Positions 34,939 through 44,164 of a stretch of 64,000 nt of DNA are shown here, piece by piece. A program made the position numbers and the translations under genes. The notes beneath the pieces are model-generated. The model made no database searches. It had not been told where the DNA came from and saw only the letters and a list, made by a program, of their open reading frames with translations. Location of the stretch: positions 1,054,001 to 1,118,000 of the forward strand of contig NZ_FTRU01000008.1 of NCBI RefSeq assembly GCF_900148495.1. The letters are read 5' to 3'. The DNA is from Negativibacillus massiliensis. GTDB taxonomy: Bacteria > Bacillota > Clostridia > Oscillospirales > Ruminococcaceae. The stretch's first letter is position 1. The number at the start of each line of letters is the position of its first letter.

Positions 34939-36081
34939 TTACTTAAGTTTATCTGTTGTATCTTGCTGTGCAATAAACATATCAATATTTCCCAATGAAA
35001 TTATCTCTTCATTATGTGTAAGTGCTTGATTTACCGCAGTTTTGTATTTTCCACTCATCAACATAACATAATCTTTGATGTTTTGTTCAAACACTTCTGT
35101 TTGTGATTTATTTGGAAATTTTTGTTCATATATCGTGTCAGCAACTTTAAGTGTTACCTTTCCACGATATACATAGGTAAAGGATGGATTGTTTTCATAA
35201 CTATATCGCATATCCCTGCGACCATCTTTTGTTTCGTAGCGATACCCTATATGTTCAATTTCATCCGTTGCCTCTATAGGAGCATCAAGTAATTCTGTCG
35301 TAATTCTCGAACTCACTGTCATATCTGCATATGTAAAGATCTCTAATTTTTGTAAGACTCCTGTATATCGAATCACATATTCTGGACAAAAGACCAGGGC
35401 AGTCGAAGAATCGATCTTAACTATCTTCACATGCGAATTTCGAAAAAAATTCTCAAGCCAATCAACCCTTTCGTTTGGTAGTTTAGTTGAGAATTCTGTA
35501 TATGCATTTTTTATTTCTGTGGAACGATAAAATGCATATACATATTTAGATTCAAATACTACAGATTCGTCACTTTGAATTTTTAACATTTTGGAACGCA
35601 CTTGTGATATTGATGCATCTATCTGAGATGCATCCTCATTTCGTTCCAAGAAGCGCAATGCTCTAGCCTTGTTTTCAAGATACTCTAAGTGTGACGTTGC
35701 TAGTATAACATCATTTTGATATTTCAAATAATTTCTAAAATTTTGGTTAACCCATTCCTCCTCCCTGTTCGAAAAATCTGTTGTGGTGGGTATTGTGATC
35801 AAAGAAGGTTCCATTTCCAATAAATTTGCAATTTCAATATTACGTTGACGTTCTGCATCTGCTTCTTGCCTTTTTTGGAAGAAGTTATTTATTGCAACAA
35901 TTAGACCTACTATAGCGCCAACTACAAGCAAAACAATAAATATTACTCCAATATTTTCTGCAACAAATTGAGCTACACCAACTATCACTCCCAACACTAT
36001 AATGATTGGAAAGAATGCAAGAAGGCATCCATCATCTGATTGCTTTCTTATTTTTCGACTTCTACGCATACTTCTACTCAC
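34939..36081 (-). CDS. Membrane-anchored hypothetical protein (380 aa)
   Basis: 380 residues. A basic N-terminus (RRSRKIRKQS) is followed by two membrane helices (about residues 19-41 and 45-67), then a cytoplasmic-looking domain: a coiled-coil region rich in Arg/Glu/Ala (about 68-165) and a mixed alpha/beta domain to the end with SSTALVFCPEYVIRYTGV and YVYRGKVTLKVADTIYEQKF. It is not recognised. It stands alone between decayed mobile DNA and the MoxR/VWA module on the opposite strand, and is flanked by the two copies of a short repeat, so it may be part of a former mobile unit. Confidence 0.65.
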   Translation of the reverse strand: MSRSMRRSRKIRKQSDDGCLLAFFPIIIVLGVIVGVAQFVAENIGVIFIVLLVVGAIVGLIVAINNFFQKRQEADAERQRNIEIANLLEMEPSLITIPTTTDFSNREEEWVNQNFRNYLKYQNDVILATSHLEYLENKARALRFLERNEDASQIDASISQVRSKMLKIQSDESVVFESKYVYAFYRSTEIKNAYTEFSTKLPNERVDWLENFFRNSHVKIVKIDSSTALVFCPEYVIRYTGVLQKLEIFTYADMTVSSRITTELLDAPIEATDEIEHIGYRYETKDGRRDMRYSYENNPSFTYVYRGKVTLKVADTIYEQKFPNKSQTEVFEQNIKDYVMLMSGKYKTAVNQALTHNEEIISLGNIDMFIAQQDTTDKLK

Positions 36082-36140
36082 AATAATCCCTCGACTTTTA
36101 CTATACTATAATAACATTATTGTTGTTTGTCATTTTTACC

Positions 36141-36166
36141 TTACAATGCTTCGTTACAATGCTTCG
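36141..36166. repeat. Tandem 13-bp duplication
   Basis: TTACAATGCTTCG occurs twice in direct succession upstream of the membrane-protein gene. It looks like a slip-strand duplication. Confidence 0.85.
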
Positions 36167-36293
36167 TTAAAAATCATAATATGATCATCAACCACACTCA
36201 AGCTGTACTTAAATTCAGTAAATTATACTACTTTCTAGCTAGATAATCAAGTCTTACCTCTTATATTAGTCATCATGTATTGTACCTCTACAG

Positions 36294-36314
36294 TTTTAAA
36301 CCTCACAATAAACA
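36294..36314 (+). repeat. Short dispersed repeat, copy 2
   Basis: This matches 34194-34215 except for one missing C, and lies upstream of the MoxR/VWA module. The rest of the 36082-36439 interval holds no gene that I can see. Confidence 0.5.
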
Positions 36315-36439
36315 GCCAGTATTGAATCCTTTTTAAAAAAATGATACAATTTATTAGAATAATCTTCCAGATTATCATTAAATTTTGTTGACCTATAGAA
36401 ACCAATATAAACGCTCCCCATCAAAAGAGGTATTGTATT

Positions 36440-37933
36440 ATGAGCGGAAACGAACAACAAATTGATCAACTGGCAAAAAAATTACTATTACTTTCTCGAA
36501 ACACTCTCTTGGTTCACTTGAGATTTTTAGATATTGCTCTTTCTCAGTTTTCATGGGTTCCTGTATCTGGTTATCTGGCTACTGATGGTTCCTTCATTTA
36601 CTATGATCCTCGACAGCTTCTGCAATCCTATCTAATGGAAAAAGAACGTCCCGTACGAAACTATCTGCACATGGTACTGCATTGTGTGTTTCAGCACAGT
36701 TTCGTAGATAATTTGATTGATCATGATTGTTGGAATTTAGCATGTGATATTGCGGTCGAAGCTACCATCAGTCAATTACAGATTCAGGCTACACTAACTG
36801 CAAATCAGGAAGCACAATCTAAGGTATTGGCCTATCTGAGAAATAAAATCAAGTATTTGACAGCTGAAAAAATATACCGCTACTATTTGGAGCATCGCCC
36901 CCCTTCTGCTAAATTTTTCCAGTTACAATCTCTTTTCTACGTTGATAGCCATGATATCTGGTACTCTTCATCAGAACCAGAAGCGGACACTTCAGCCACA
37001 CATTCTCAATCTAACCCTTCAGAAAATCATCTCAGAGTATCTCACTGTTCAAATAAACACTCGAATGATTCATATAATCATCCACAGATATCACCAGCCA
37101 CTTCACCTAAGCAGTCGGATACAGAATCAAATATTCAGACTCAGCCAGTATTGAAACCTTCCTTAAACCGCTTACCCTCTTTTTCAAAAAGTACCAGATC
37201 AGAATTAACTAAAGTCTGGAAAGAAATTTCTCAGAAAATACAAATCGACTTGGAAACATTTTCTATAAATCAGGGAAAATCTGCCGGTGATCTGATTCAA
37301 AATCTTCGGGCTGTAAATCGAGAAAAGTATGACTATACATCCTTTTTAAAAAAATTCTCTGTATTGGGTGAGGTCATGAAAACGAATGAAGACGAATTTG
37401 ACTACATTTTCTATACGTACGGATTACAACTATACCAAAATATACCTTTGATTGAACCTCTGGAATATAAGGAAACGAAAGCTATCAAAGAATTCATAAT
37501 TGCGATTGATACTTCTGGCTCTACTTCCGGTGAAATCGTTCAGAATTTCGTACAGAAAACTTACAATATTCTCAAGTCTACCGAAAGTTTTTTTTCAAAA
37601 ATCAATCTGCATATTATCCAATGTGATGCAAAAATTCAGGAAGATGTCAAAATATCCTGTCAGAAAGACTTTGATGAATACCTGCAAACCATGTCAATCA
37701 AAGGACAAGGTGGTACTGATTTCCGTCCGGTATTCAATTATGTAGAACAGCTTCGCCAGAAGAAAGAATTGATCAACCTGAAAGGACTCATCTACTTAAC
37801 AGATGGATTTGGCACCTTCCCCGCAAAAAAGCCGGACTACCAAGCTGCATTTATTTTTATCGCTGAAAATGATAATAACTTAAAAGTTCCTTCATGGGCT
37901 ATCAAGTTGGTATTACAGAAAGATGAAATTTAA
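36440..37933 (+). CDS. VWA-like protein with DUF2201-type N-terminus
   Basis: 497 residues. The N-terminal half is helical with a conserved HMVLHCVFQHSF segment and DCWNLACDIAVEATI (about residues 70-115), as in DUF2201-type putative metal-dependent peptidase domains. A His/Ser/Thr-rich linker covers about residues 180-250. The C-terminal domain is VWA-like with the MIDAS motif DTSGSTS, a GQGGTDF segment and LTDGFG. Such proteins partner MoxR-type AAA+ ATPases, and one follows after 15 nt. AGAGG precedes the ATG. The module probably remodels or activates a target protein; the target is unknown. Confidence 0.85.
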   Translation: MSGNEQQIDQLAKKLLLLSRNTLLVHLRFLDIALSQFSWVPVSGYLATDGSFIYYDPRQLLQSYLMEKERPVRNYLHMVLHCVFQHSFVDNLIDHDCWNLACDIAVEATISQLQIQATLTANQEAQSKVLAYLRNKIKYLTAEKIYRYYLEHRPPSAKFFQLQSLFYVDSHDIWYSSSEPEADTSATHSQSNPSENHLRVSHCSNKHSNDSYNHPQISPATSPKQSDTESNIQTQPVLKPSLNRLPSFSKSTRSELTKVWKEISQKIQIDLETFSINQGKSAGDLIQNLRAVNREKYDYTSFLKKFSVLGEVMKTNEDEFDYIFYTYGLQLYQNIPLIEPLEYKETKAIKEFIIAIDTSGSTSGEIVQNFVQKTYNILKSTESFFSKINLHIIQCDAKIQEDVKISCQKDFDEYLQTMSIKGQGGTDFRPVFNYVEQLRQKKELINLKGLIYLTDGFGTFPAKKPDYQAAFIFIAENDNNLKVPSWAIKLVLQKDEI

Positions 37934-37947
37934 AAAGGAAAAATAAC

Positions 37948-39465
37948 ATGAATATCAAACAGGCAAAAGAACAAATACAAAATGCTGTAAAAGCATATTT
38001 TACGAAAGATCCGTTTGGGAATTACATCATCCCCGTTGAGCGTCAGCGTCCTGTTTTTCTTCTGGGGCCTCCTGGTATCGGAAAAACTGCCATTATGGAA
38101 CAGATTGCACAGGAACTGGGTGTCGGGCTTGTAAGTTATTCCATGACACATCACACCCGTCAGAGTGCTTTGGGGTTACCCTTCATTGAAAAGAGGGTTT
38201 ATAATGGTCAGGAATACGCTGTATCTGAGTACACTATGTCAGAAATTATAGCTTCTGTTTATGATATGATGGAGAAGACGGATATCAAAGAAGGTATTTT
38301 GTTCCTTGATGAAATTAACTGTGTTTCTGAAACATTGGCCCCTGCCATGCTTCAATTCCTGCAATATAAGATTTTTGGAAATCATCGTGTGCCAGATGGG
38401 TGGATTGTTGTGACTGCCGGAAACCCTCCGGAGTATAACCATTCTGTTCGGGAATTCGATATTGTTACCTGGGATCGTCTTAAACGAATTGATGTTGAAC
38501 CGGACTACCCAGTTTGGAAAGAGTATGCTTTTCAACGAGGAATTCATCCTGCTGTTACAACATATTTGGATATAAAAAAATCAGATTTTTATAAGATAGA
38601 AACTACTGTTGATGGAAAGTGTTTTGTCACAGCACGCGGATGGTCTGACCTGTCTGATATGATGAAACTGTGTGAACAACAGGGCATTAACATTGACCAG
38701 AATCTAATTGGGCAGTATCTTCAGGATAAAAAAATTGCCAAAGAATTTGCAATTTACTATGACCTTTTCAATAAATATAAATCCGATTATCAAATCGATC
38801 AAATTCTTGATGAAAAGGGATCTGAAACGATCAGAGAACGCGCTAAACATGCCAAATTTGATGAGCGTCTAATGCTGTTGGGATTACTTTTAAATGTTGT
38901 CACCGAAGAAATGAAAATGATTTTCCTGACAGAACAAACCTTAACAGAACTAATGAACTGTCTGAAAATCGTCCGCACAGAATTAGAGCATATCAAAACA
39001 AATCTCACAGCACCAATACAAAAACAGGCAACCATCTTCCAAAAGAAAATACAAATTGGAAAACAGGCCTCCTCTTTGTCTTCTGACACCAAGTATATTT
39101 ACCACAACGTCATCGCTATTTTGGAACAAATGCTGGATCTTCAGAAAAAAAGATCTTTACATAATAATTGCGAGGTCTATACCCTATATAAAAATGAATT
39201 TGATATGCAGGTTCAGAAACTTCAAACTTCTTCCTGTACGGTCAAAAAACACCTTTCCAATCTATTTAGCTTCTGCGAAGCGGTATTTGGCAATGGCCAG
39301 GAAATTCTGATTTTAGTCACAGAACTAACTGCCAACTATTACAGTGCACACTTTATCAGCCGATATGGATGTAAAGAATATTTTGAGCACAATAAGGAAC
39401 TGCTGTTTTATGAACGTCAAAAAGAAATTATTACAGAATTGGAAGCATTGGATTTAAACGATTAA
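37948..39465 (+). CDS. MoxR-like AAA+ ATPase
   Basis: 505 residues. The AAA+ core (about residues 25-260) has Walker A GPPGIGKTA, Walker B GILFLDEINC and sensor 1 VVTAGNPPE, in the style of MoxR/RavA-type ATPases. The C-terminal 230 residues are helical with Lys- and Gln-rich coiled-coil segments and no clear known domain. AAGGAAAAA precedes the ATG by a short gap, and the VWA gene ends 15 nt upstream. MoxR ATPases act with VWA proteins as chaperones that assemble or activate complexes. The longer-than-usual helical tail may bind the third protein of the operon. Confidence 0.92.
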   Translation: MNIKQAKEQIQNAVKAYFTKDPFGNYIIPVERQRPVFLLGPPGIGKTAIMEQIAQELGVGLVSYSMTHHTRQSALGLPFIEKRVYNGQEYAVSEYTMSEIIASVYDMMEKTDIKEGILFLDEINCVSETLAPAMLQFLQYKIFGNHRVPDGWIVVTAGNPPEYNHSVREFDIVTWDRLKRIDVEPDYPVWKEYAFQRGIHPAVTTYLDIKKSDFYKIETTVDGKCFVTARGWSDLSDMMKLCEQQGINIDQNLIGQYLQDKKIAKEFAIYYDLFNKYKSDYQIDQILDEKGSETIRERAKHAKFDERLMLLGLLLNVVTEEMKMIFLTEQTLTELMNCLKIVRTELEHIKTNLTAPIQKQATIFQKKIQIGKQASSLSSDTKYIYHNVIAILEQMLDLQKKRSLHNNCEVYTLYKNEFDMQVQKLQTSSCTVKKHLSNLFSFCEAVFGNGQEILILVTELTANYYSAHFISRYGCKEYFEHNKELLFYERQKEIITELEALDLND

Positions 39466-39490
39466 AAAACTAAATTTCAGGAGGGAAAAT

Positions 39491-41857
39491 ATGAGCAACT
39501 CAAAGGATTTTGTTATTGAAAACGACGTACTGAAAAAATATCAAGGCTCAGATAGAAATGTAATCATCCCTGATGGTGTAACATCTATTGGTGCAGGCGC
39601 TTTTAAAAACTGCACTGCGTTGATTGTCATTGCCATCCCTAACACGGTAACTTCTATTGGCAATTCCGCCTTTTATGGATGTAGTAATCTGACTACTATC
39701 ACTATTCCTGACACTGTAACTTCTATTGGTGAAGAGGCTTTCTATGATTGTAACAATCTGACTACGGTCACCATTCCTCAGCAGATGAAAACGATTGATT
39801 TATCCGCTTTTGCTTTCTCTGGTATTAAAAGAATTCCCAATCTCGTAGATTGCTTAATGGAAGGCCGCAAGATTATCCATGTCTTTCCTCAACTTGCTTT
39901 ATCGAGCAACAATTTAGAGCACTGTGCCGCTATTTATTTGACACAAAGCAGCAAAAAGATTTTATTTCAATTCCAGTCAAAACTTTATGCCGATCTCAAT
40001 AAAACTGTGGCTGCTATGACAAAATTACTTGCAAAAGCCAAGAGAAAGCCCACACCATACAAAAAAGCTGCGGAATTTGCTCTGAAACATAAAGATAAAT
40101 TGACACAAGAAACCTTAGACTCCTTATATAAAGTCTTACTCCAAGCCAAATCCAGCGCGGCGCAATTACTCGCAGAATACTCACAACAGGAAAACACTGC
40201 AAATAAATTAGAAAAAAATAATCCATCTACAGTACCAGTCTGTAATTCTCTGGAAAATCAGTCCCTGCTTATAGCAACCGATCACCCTTCCGAGCAATTT
40301 TGCAAAAAACATTACAATGAGTCCAGTATAAAACGAATTTTGAAAAGATATGGGATTGACCTCTGCGATATTCCGCTTGTTCGTTATCGGGATTGTAATG
40401 GGGCAGCTTCCCCTTTTACTATCGGATGCGTTTTATCAAACTATCTGGACAAAGATGACATTGAAATAGAACTGCCAGAAGAATACTTATCTAAGGATTC
40501 CGAGCAAATCATAAACACCATGAATCCTTCCGATTTCCAGCAGATGCTGGAAAATCTATACACTCTGATTGATGAGAAAAAAGGAATTACAAAATTCCCA
40601 ATTCGTTATTTCCTGATTCCTTATTGCCTTTACGGTTCCGTAGCTCAGATTAAAAAAATCATTATTAATCTCAATGCATGGAACAAATGGGGAGATTACG
40701 GTCGAGCTGGACGGGATACTGCACTCCTTGCCGGATTTTGTCTTTGCTTGAGCAGACATCGAGAAGCTTTGATATGGGCCGAGAAAAATGATTATCTGTA
40801 TTTTACTGCTGATATTCGTGGTATTGATGAAGACACTCTGAGAGATACCATAGTGATGGATTTCGGTCTGGATACTCAGGGACAAAAAACATATAATCTC
40901 GGCAGCAAAAGTTTGAAAGCAGCTGTAACTTCTGATCTTACCTTGATTCTTTATGATGAGGAAAAAGGAAAAGAACTCAAGTCTGTTCCTCAAAAAGGTT
41001 CTGATCCAGAACTGTATGAATTGGCAAAAAATGATTTCGAGAATTTGAAGAAGAATTTAAAAAAGTCTGTAAAGATACGGTTGCATACCCTTTTCACAAA
41101 CTTTCTGGACAATAAAAGCTGGACAGCTGACAACTGGAAGTATTCTTATCTTTCCAATCCTATTCTGCATCAAGTCGCATCTTTGCTGGTTTGGAAACAA
41201 GGACCTCATACATTTACCATTACAAACAATGACGTAATCACCTCTGATCAAATATCCTATTCTTTAGGTAATGACCCCATTTTTCTGGCACACCCGATGG
41301 AGATGAATTCACAAGATGTGAAAAATTGGCAAAAATACTTTGCTTCCCATAATTCCAAACAGCCATTCCTTCAGATTTGGGAACCTGTCATTCCTTTTGA
41401 TAGTATTCGACAAGACCGCTATCAGAACTGCACTATTTTAGCAAATCTACTTCGTAGTCAAGACAAACATGGTATCTATTTTTCATACAACTATACTTCC
41501 AGTGAATTGGATCTTGATTTCAAAGACGTTTCTCTGGAATATCACCTCACTGAATATGTACATCATACGCTCAGTCAGGATGCTCGTGTAGAATTTGGCA
41601 GACTGGAAGTAAAGCGGCCTACACGTTGGGCGAATCATATTTTAGGTCTCTTAGATAAGTGGACCGTTGCAGATAGGATATTAAAGGACGATAGTAGTAT
41701 TGTTCGTTGTTTGGATATTTTTACGCTGGCTCAGATTACAGAACTCCTCTCTCTTTCTATTGAACATAACTCCTCTAATTGTACCGCTGTTTTATTGGAA
41801 TACAAGAATAAACATTTCTCTGATTTTAATCCAATTGATGAGTTTACTTTAGATTAA
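39491..41857 (+). CDS. LRR (BspA-type) and DUF4132-like protein
   Basis: 788 residues. Residues about 20-105 are BspA/LRR_5-type leucine-rich repeats of 23 residues (VTSIGAGAFKNC, VTSIGNSAFYGC, VTSIGEEAFYDC). From about 150 on it is a large helical protein; the C-terminal part with LEVKRPTRWANHILGLLDKW and ITELLSLSIEHN resembles DUF4132/MolR-type proteins. Between them is a basic Lys-rich section (about residues 165-205). There is no signal peptide, so the LRR works inside the cell. AGGAGG lies 8 nt before the ATG, and it is the last gene of the three-gene operon. It is a candidate target-sensing or effector component of the MoxR-VWA pair. Confidence 0.8.
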   Translation: MSNSKDFVIENDVLKKYQGSDRNVIIPDGVTSIGAGAFKNCTALIVIAIPNTVTSIGNSAFYGCSNLTTITIPDTVTSIGEEAFYDCNNLTTVTIPQQMKTIDLSAFAFSGIKRIPNLVDCLMEGRKIIHVFPQLALSSNNLEHCAAIYLTQSSKKILFQFQSKLYADLNKTVAAMTKLLAKAKRKPTPYKKAAEFALKHKDKLTQETLDSLYKVLLQAKSSAAQLLAEYSQQENTANKLEKNNPSTVPVCNSLENQSLLIATDHPSEQFCKKHYNESSIKRILKRYGIDLCDIPLVRYRDCNGAASPFTIGCVLSNYLDKDDIEIELPEEYLSKDSEQIINTMNPSDFQQMLENLYTLIDEKKGITKFPIRYFLIPYCLYGSVAQIKKIIINLNAWNKWGDYGRAGRDTALLAGFCLCLSRHREALIWAEKNDYLYFTADIRGIDEDTLRDTIVMDFGLDTQGQKTYNLGSKSLKAAVTSDLTLILYDEEKGKELKSVPQKGSDPELYELAKNDFENLKKNLKKSVKIRLHTLFTNFLDNKSWTADNWKYSYLSNPILHQVASLLVWKQGPHTFTITNNDVITSDQISYSLGNDPIFLAHPMEMNSQDVKNWQKYFASHNSKQPFLQIWEPVIPFDSIRQDRYQNCTILANLLRSQDKHGIYFSYNYTSSELDLDFKDVSLEYHLTEYVHHTLSQDARVEFGRLEVKRPTRWANHILGLLDKWTVADRILKDDSSIVRCLDIFTLAQITELLSLSIEHNSSNCTAVLLEYKNKHFSDFNPIDEFTLD

Positions 41858-41957
41858 CTCTCCTTGTTCTTTTCTTGTTTATCGTAGATACATTCGATAC
41901 CAGATACTTATTTTTAATGATTCTCTAATAAAAAATCTTTACATTTTTTGAATGGAA

Positions 41958-42002
41958 CCCCATTTGTTAGACAGTATGCTATAACAAATGGGGCTCTTTT
42001 TT
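41958..42002 (+). terminator. Terminator-like hairpin after the MoxR/VWA/LRR operon
   Basis: CCCATTTGTTA ... TAACAAATGGGG is followed by CTCTTTTTT. It lies 100 nt after the last stop of the operon. Confidence 0.8.
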
Positions 42003-42430
42003 ATATCGAGAGGAAGGCAACGTCATTGCAAAAAACAGGCACTCCAAATTCAGGGCAAGACTCTACTTTATCTCTTCTATCCTCTGGATTACTACAGCAT
42101 TCGCAAAATCAAGACAAAACTGAAGGGCTTGCCATCTACAATATGTAGATGACAAACCCTTTCAGTCCCTTGAACCATATTCTTTTAAAATTATTGTCTA
42201 ACTTCTCGAGGTCACTTTAGATATTATTGGCGCTAAGAGAGAATACTCCAAACATTCACATCAACTATTATGATAAACAGAGTATATGTCTATATTCCAT
42301 TACTTAGTAAATTGCCATCATCTGTAAACTGCCAAAAATCATAATCTTCCTAAAAAGCTGTAGTAATATTAAAAATACTATCCACAATATATAGGCATAC
42401 AATGATAAGAAGCAGATAATTGATATTTGA
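42003..42430. other. Decayed intergenic DNA with an imperfect hairpin
   Basis: No gene is visible. A second imperfect palindrome (AAGGGCTTGCCATCTAC against GTAGATGACAAACCCTT, 42123-42161) may be another hairpin or the end of a lost element. Confidence 0.5.
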
Positions 42431-42847
42431 ATATACTTACTTTACGATCAATACACACAGTATTTCTACCATCAGTTGTCCTATCAAACACAAAACGGTT
42501 CTTGGTCTTTGGATAAAGAAGTCTATAATCGTCTAAACGAAAAGGCAAAAATCATGCTGGAGGCTATTGACAATCATATTCTTGAATCAATGACAACCAG
42601 CGACAAAAACTTTGAAATTATATTTTCAAAATTATGCTAAACGACACAAATCACAATTTATGATATATCTCTTAATGGGATTGTAGACAACGATTTTATT
42701 TGTTCAAGTGACTTTATCAATCTTGAAAAACACAATATCGTTAATATTGATTTATTGTCTGTCCGTGATACGAAATATTGAAACATTTATACAATTAAAA
42801 ATCGATTCATTTTTACCTTCATTGACTTAACCCAATTCATAAAGTAA
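42431..42847 (+). pseudogene. Decayed gene of unknown family with two in-frame stops
   Basis: One plus-strand frame reads like protein for about 138 codons but is broken by TAA (about 42638) and TGA (42779-42781). Pieces include SLDKEVYNRLNEKAKIMLEA, TIYDISLNGIVDNDFICSSD, NLEKHNIVNIDLLSVRDTKY and FIFTFIDLTQFIK. No start codon with a ribosome site is seen. The family is not recognised. It lies next to a relaxase remnant, so it may have come with an integrated element. Confidence 0.5.
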
Positions 42848-43328
42848 GAATATAACTGATGATATCTCTGTTGAGATTGTGGTTCTGAACTTTAAAGTAG
42901 AGTATGAATGAGCCTACATTAAGATCTCTATTCGACTAATAGTTTTTTATGTTCCGCTTTCTGTTTCTGCTTCCTGTAGCACCTCTAAAACTGTGCTTAT
43001 TCATTTTCTCGCTACAATCGTTCGATCAGAGGAACTATTTTCAGAGAAAATTTAAGAAAATTTCAAAAACATTTTCGAAGGAAACTTTGTGCTATGTTAA
43101 GAGTAGTTACAAATGCAAATTAGAAGAACATATTATAGATGAAAAAGGACTATCCGAACAGCCTCAAAAGCAAATTGCACAGAAACAATATTTGATTTAC
43201 AAATCAGAATCCGATTAGAAAAAAACTCCCTTTGATAAATGTATTGAGAACAAGGAACCAGAACAGAAGAAACTATCGATATATTGGTTGATTCTTAAGA
43301 AAACAAGCAATACTACACTAAAACCAGC
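42848..43328. other. Stretch without a convincing gene
   Basis: An open plus-strand frame of 89 codons (42949-43218) exists but starts with an odd hydrophobic run, has no ribosome site and matches nothing known to me. Nothing else is visible. Confidence 0.5.
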
Positions 43329-43890
43329 TCATTTCTCTATGGAGTTAGATTTTCTCTGTTTCCCATTCACTTTTCGATCAACACCCAAAATCTTTTCTAC
43401 TGTCTGCTTTGCCGTCAGGTATTCCTGCATCTTTTTTTAACCTGACGGTACTCTGTATAGGCTTTTTTCTTTTCTGATAAGCATCTATGGAATTCTTCAT
43501 TCAATGACCTCCTGCTTGGGACTTTGCTTTCCGGCAACTGTTCAAACGCCTGCTTTGCAGCTTTATGAATCTGAATCTCTTCTCGATGTTCTTCAAAGAA
43601 TTTTCTGCTGTATCCGGATTTTCGATATGCCTCATAAACCTTTTTTGTTCTGGAATAATTGTTGATATGTGTTAGCAATGCTCCAATCTCAACCATTCGT
43701 TTTTCTGATTTCCGCATCTCGTCAGACAACTCATTGAAGCGACCGGAAAGTTTCTCTGTCAGTGCTTTCAATTCCTCATAGTTATCTATTCCTCTCTCTC
43801 AATAGGTAAACGGTCCGTGCAGCTTCCTTTCTATTATATTTCTTTGCCCATCGCTCATAGCCTGCTGATTTACCTTCGGCCATTTTTACC
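43329..43890 (-). pseudogene. C-terminal fragment of an ICE-type relaxase
   Basis: Read across two frameshifts, the minus strand gives MAEGKSAGYERWAKKYNRKE, YLLRERGIDNYEELKAL, then a long helical stretch with SYRKSGYSRKFFEEHREEI-like spacing, and finally KKMQEYLTAKQTVEKILGVD to a stop at 43329. This is the characteristic C-terminal end of clostridial mobilisation relaxases (DNA-nicking enzymes of integrative elements). The frameshifts are an extra base near 43795 and a change at an A-run near 43436. The catalytic N-terminus is absent. It marks the scar of a mobile element. Confidence 0.75.
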
Positions 43891-43937
43891 TGAATATTGA
43901 TCAATTAGACTTTCCAGATCAGCTACCTATGGCAAAT

Positions 43938-43975
43938 AAACGGACAGCAAGCCTACTCTCCTTGCTGTCCGTTTT
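43938..43975. terminator. Hairpin downstream of the sigma/anti-sigma operon
   Basis: AAACGGACAGCAAG and CTTGCTGTCCGTTTT form a 13-14 bp stem with a 9-nt loop. It lies about 190 nt past the lipoprotein stop (minus strand) and next to the relaxase fragment, so it could end either transcript. The remaining bases to 44164 hold nothing evident. Confidence 0.6.
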
Positions 43976-44164
43976 CATGTTATTTTAATTCTCCTAGTTC
44001 ACAAAAACTCTCTTTTTCTGAAAAACAACTTTCCTAAGCTCTAAATTTTTATACACTTTCTGCTTTGATAAAAAATAAATTCTCTCATTTGCTGACAGGA
44101 TTTATTTAGATACTCAACATCTTATAGTTTATAACTTGTTTATACTTTCTTCATCCCAATATCT

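Noticed and set aside
36141-36166. Tandem 13-bp repeat considered as the start of a CRISPR or iteron array.
   Set aside because: Only two adjacent copies with no spacers and no replication gene nearby.
42949-43218. 89-codon plus-strand frame.
   Set aside because: No ribosome site, odd composition, and surrounded by decayed sequence.
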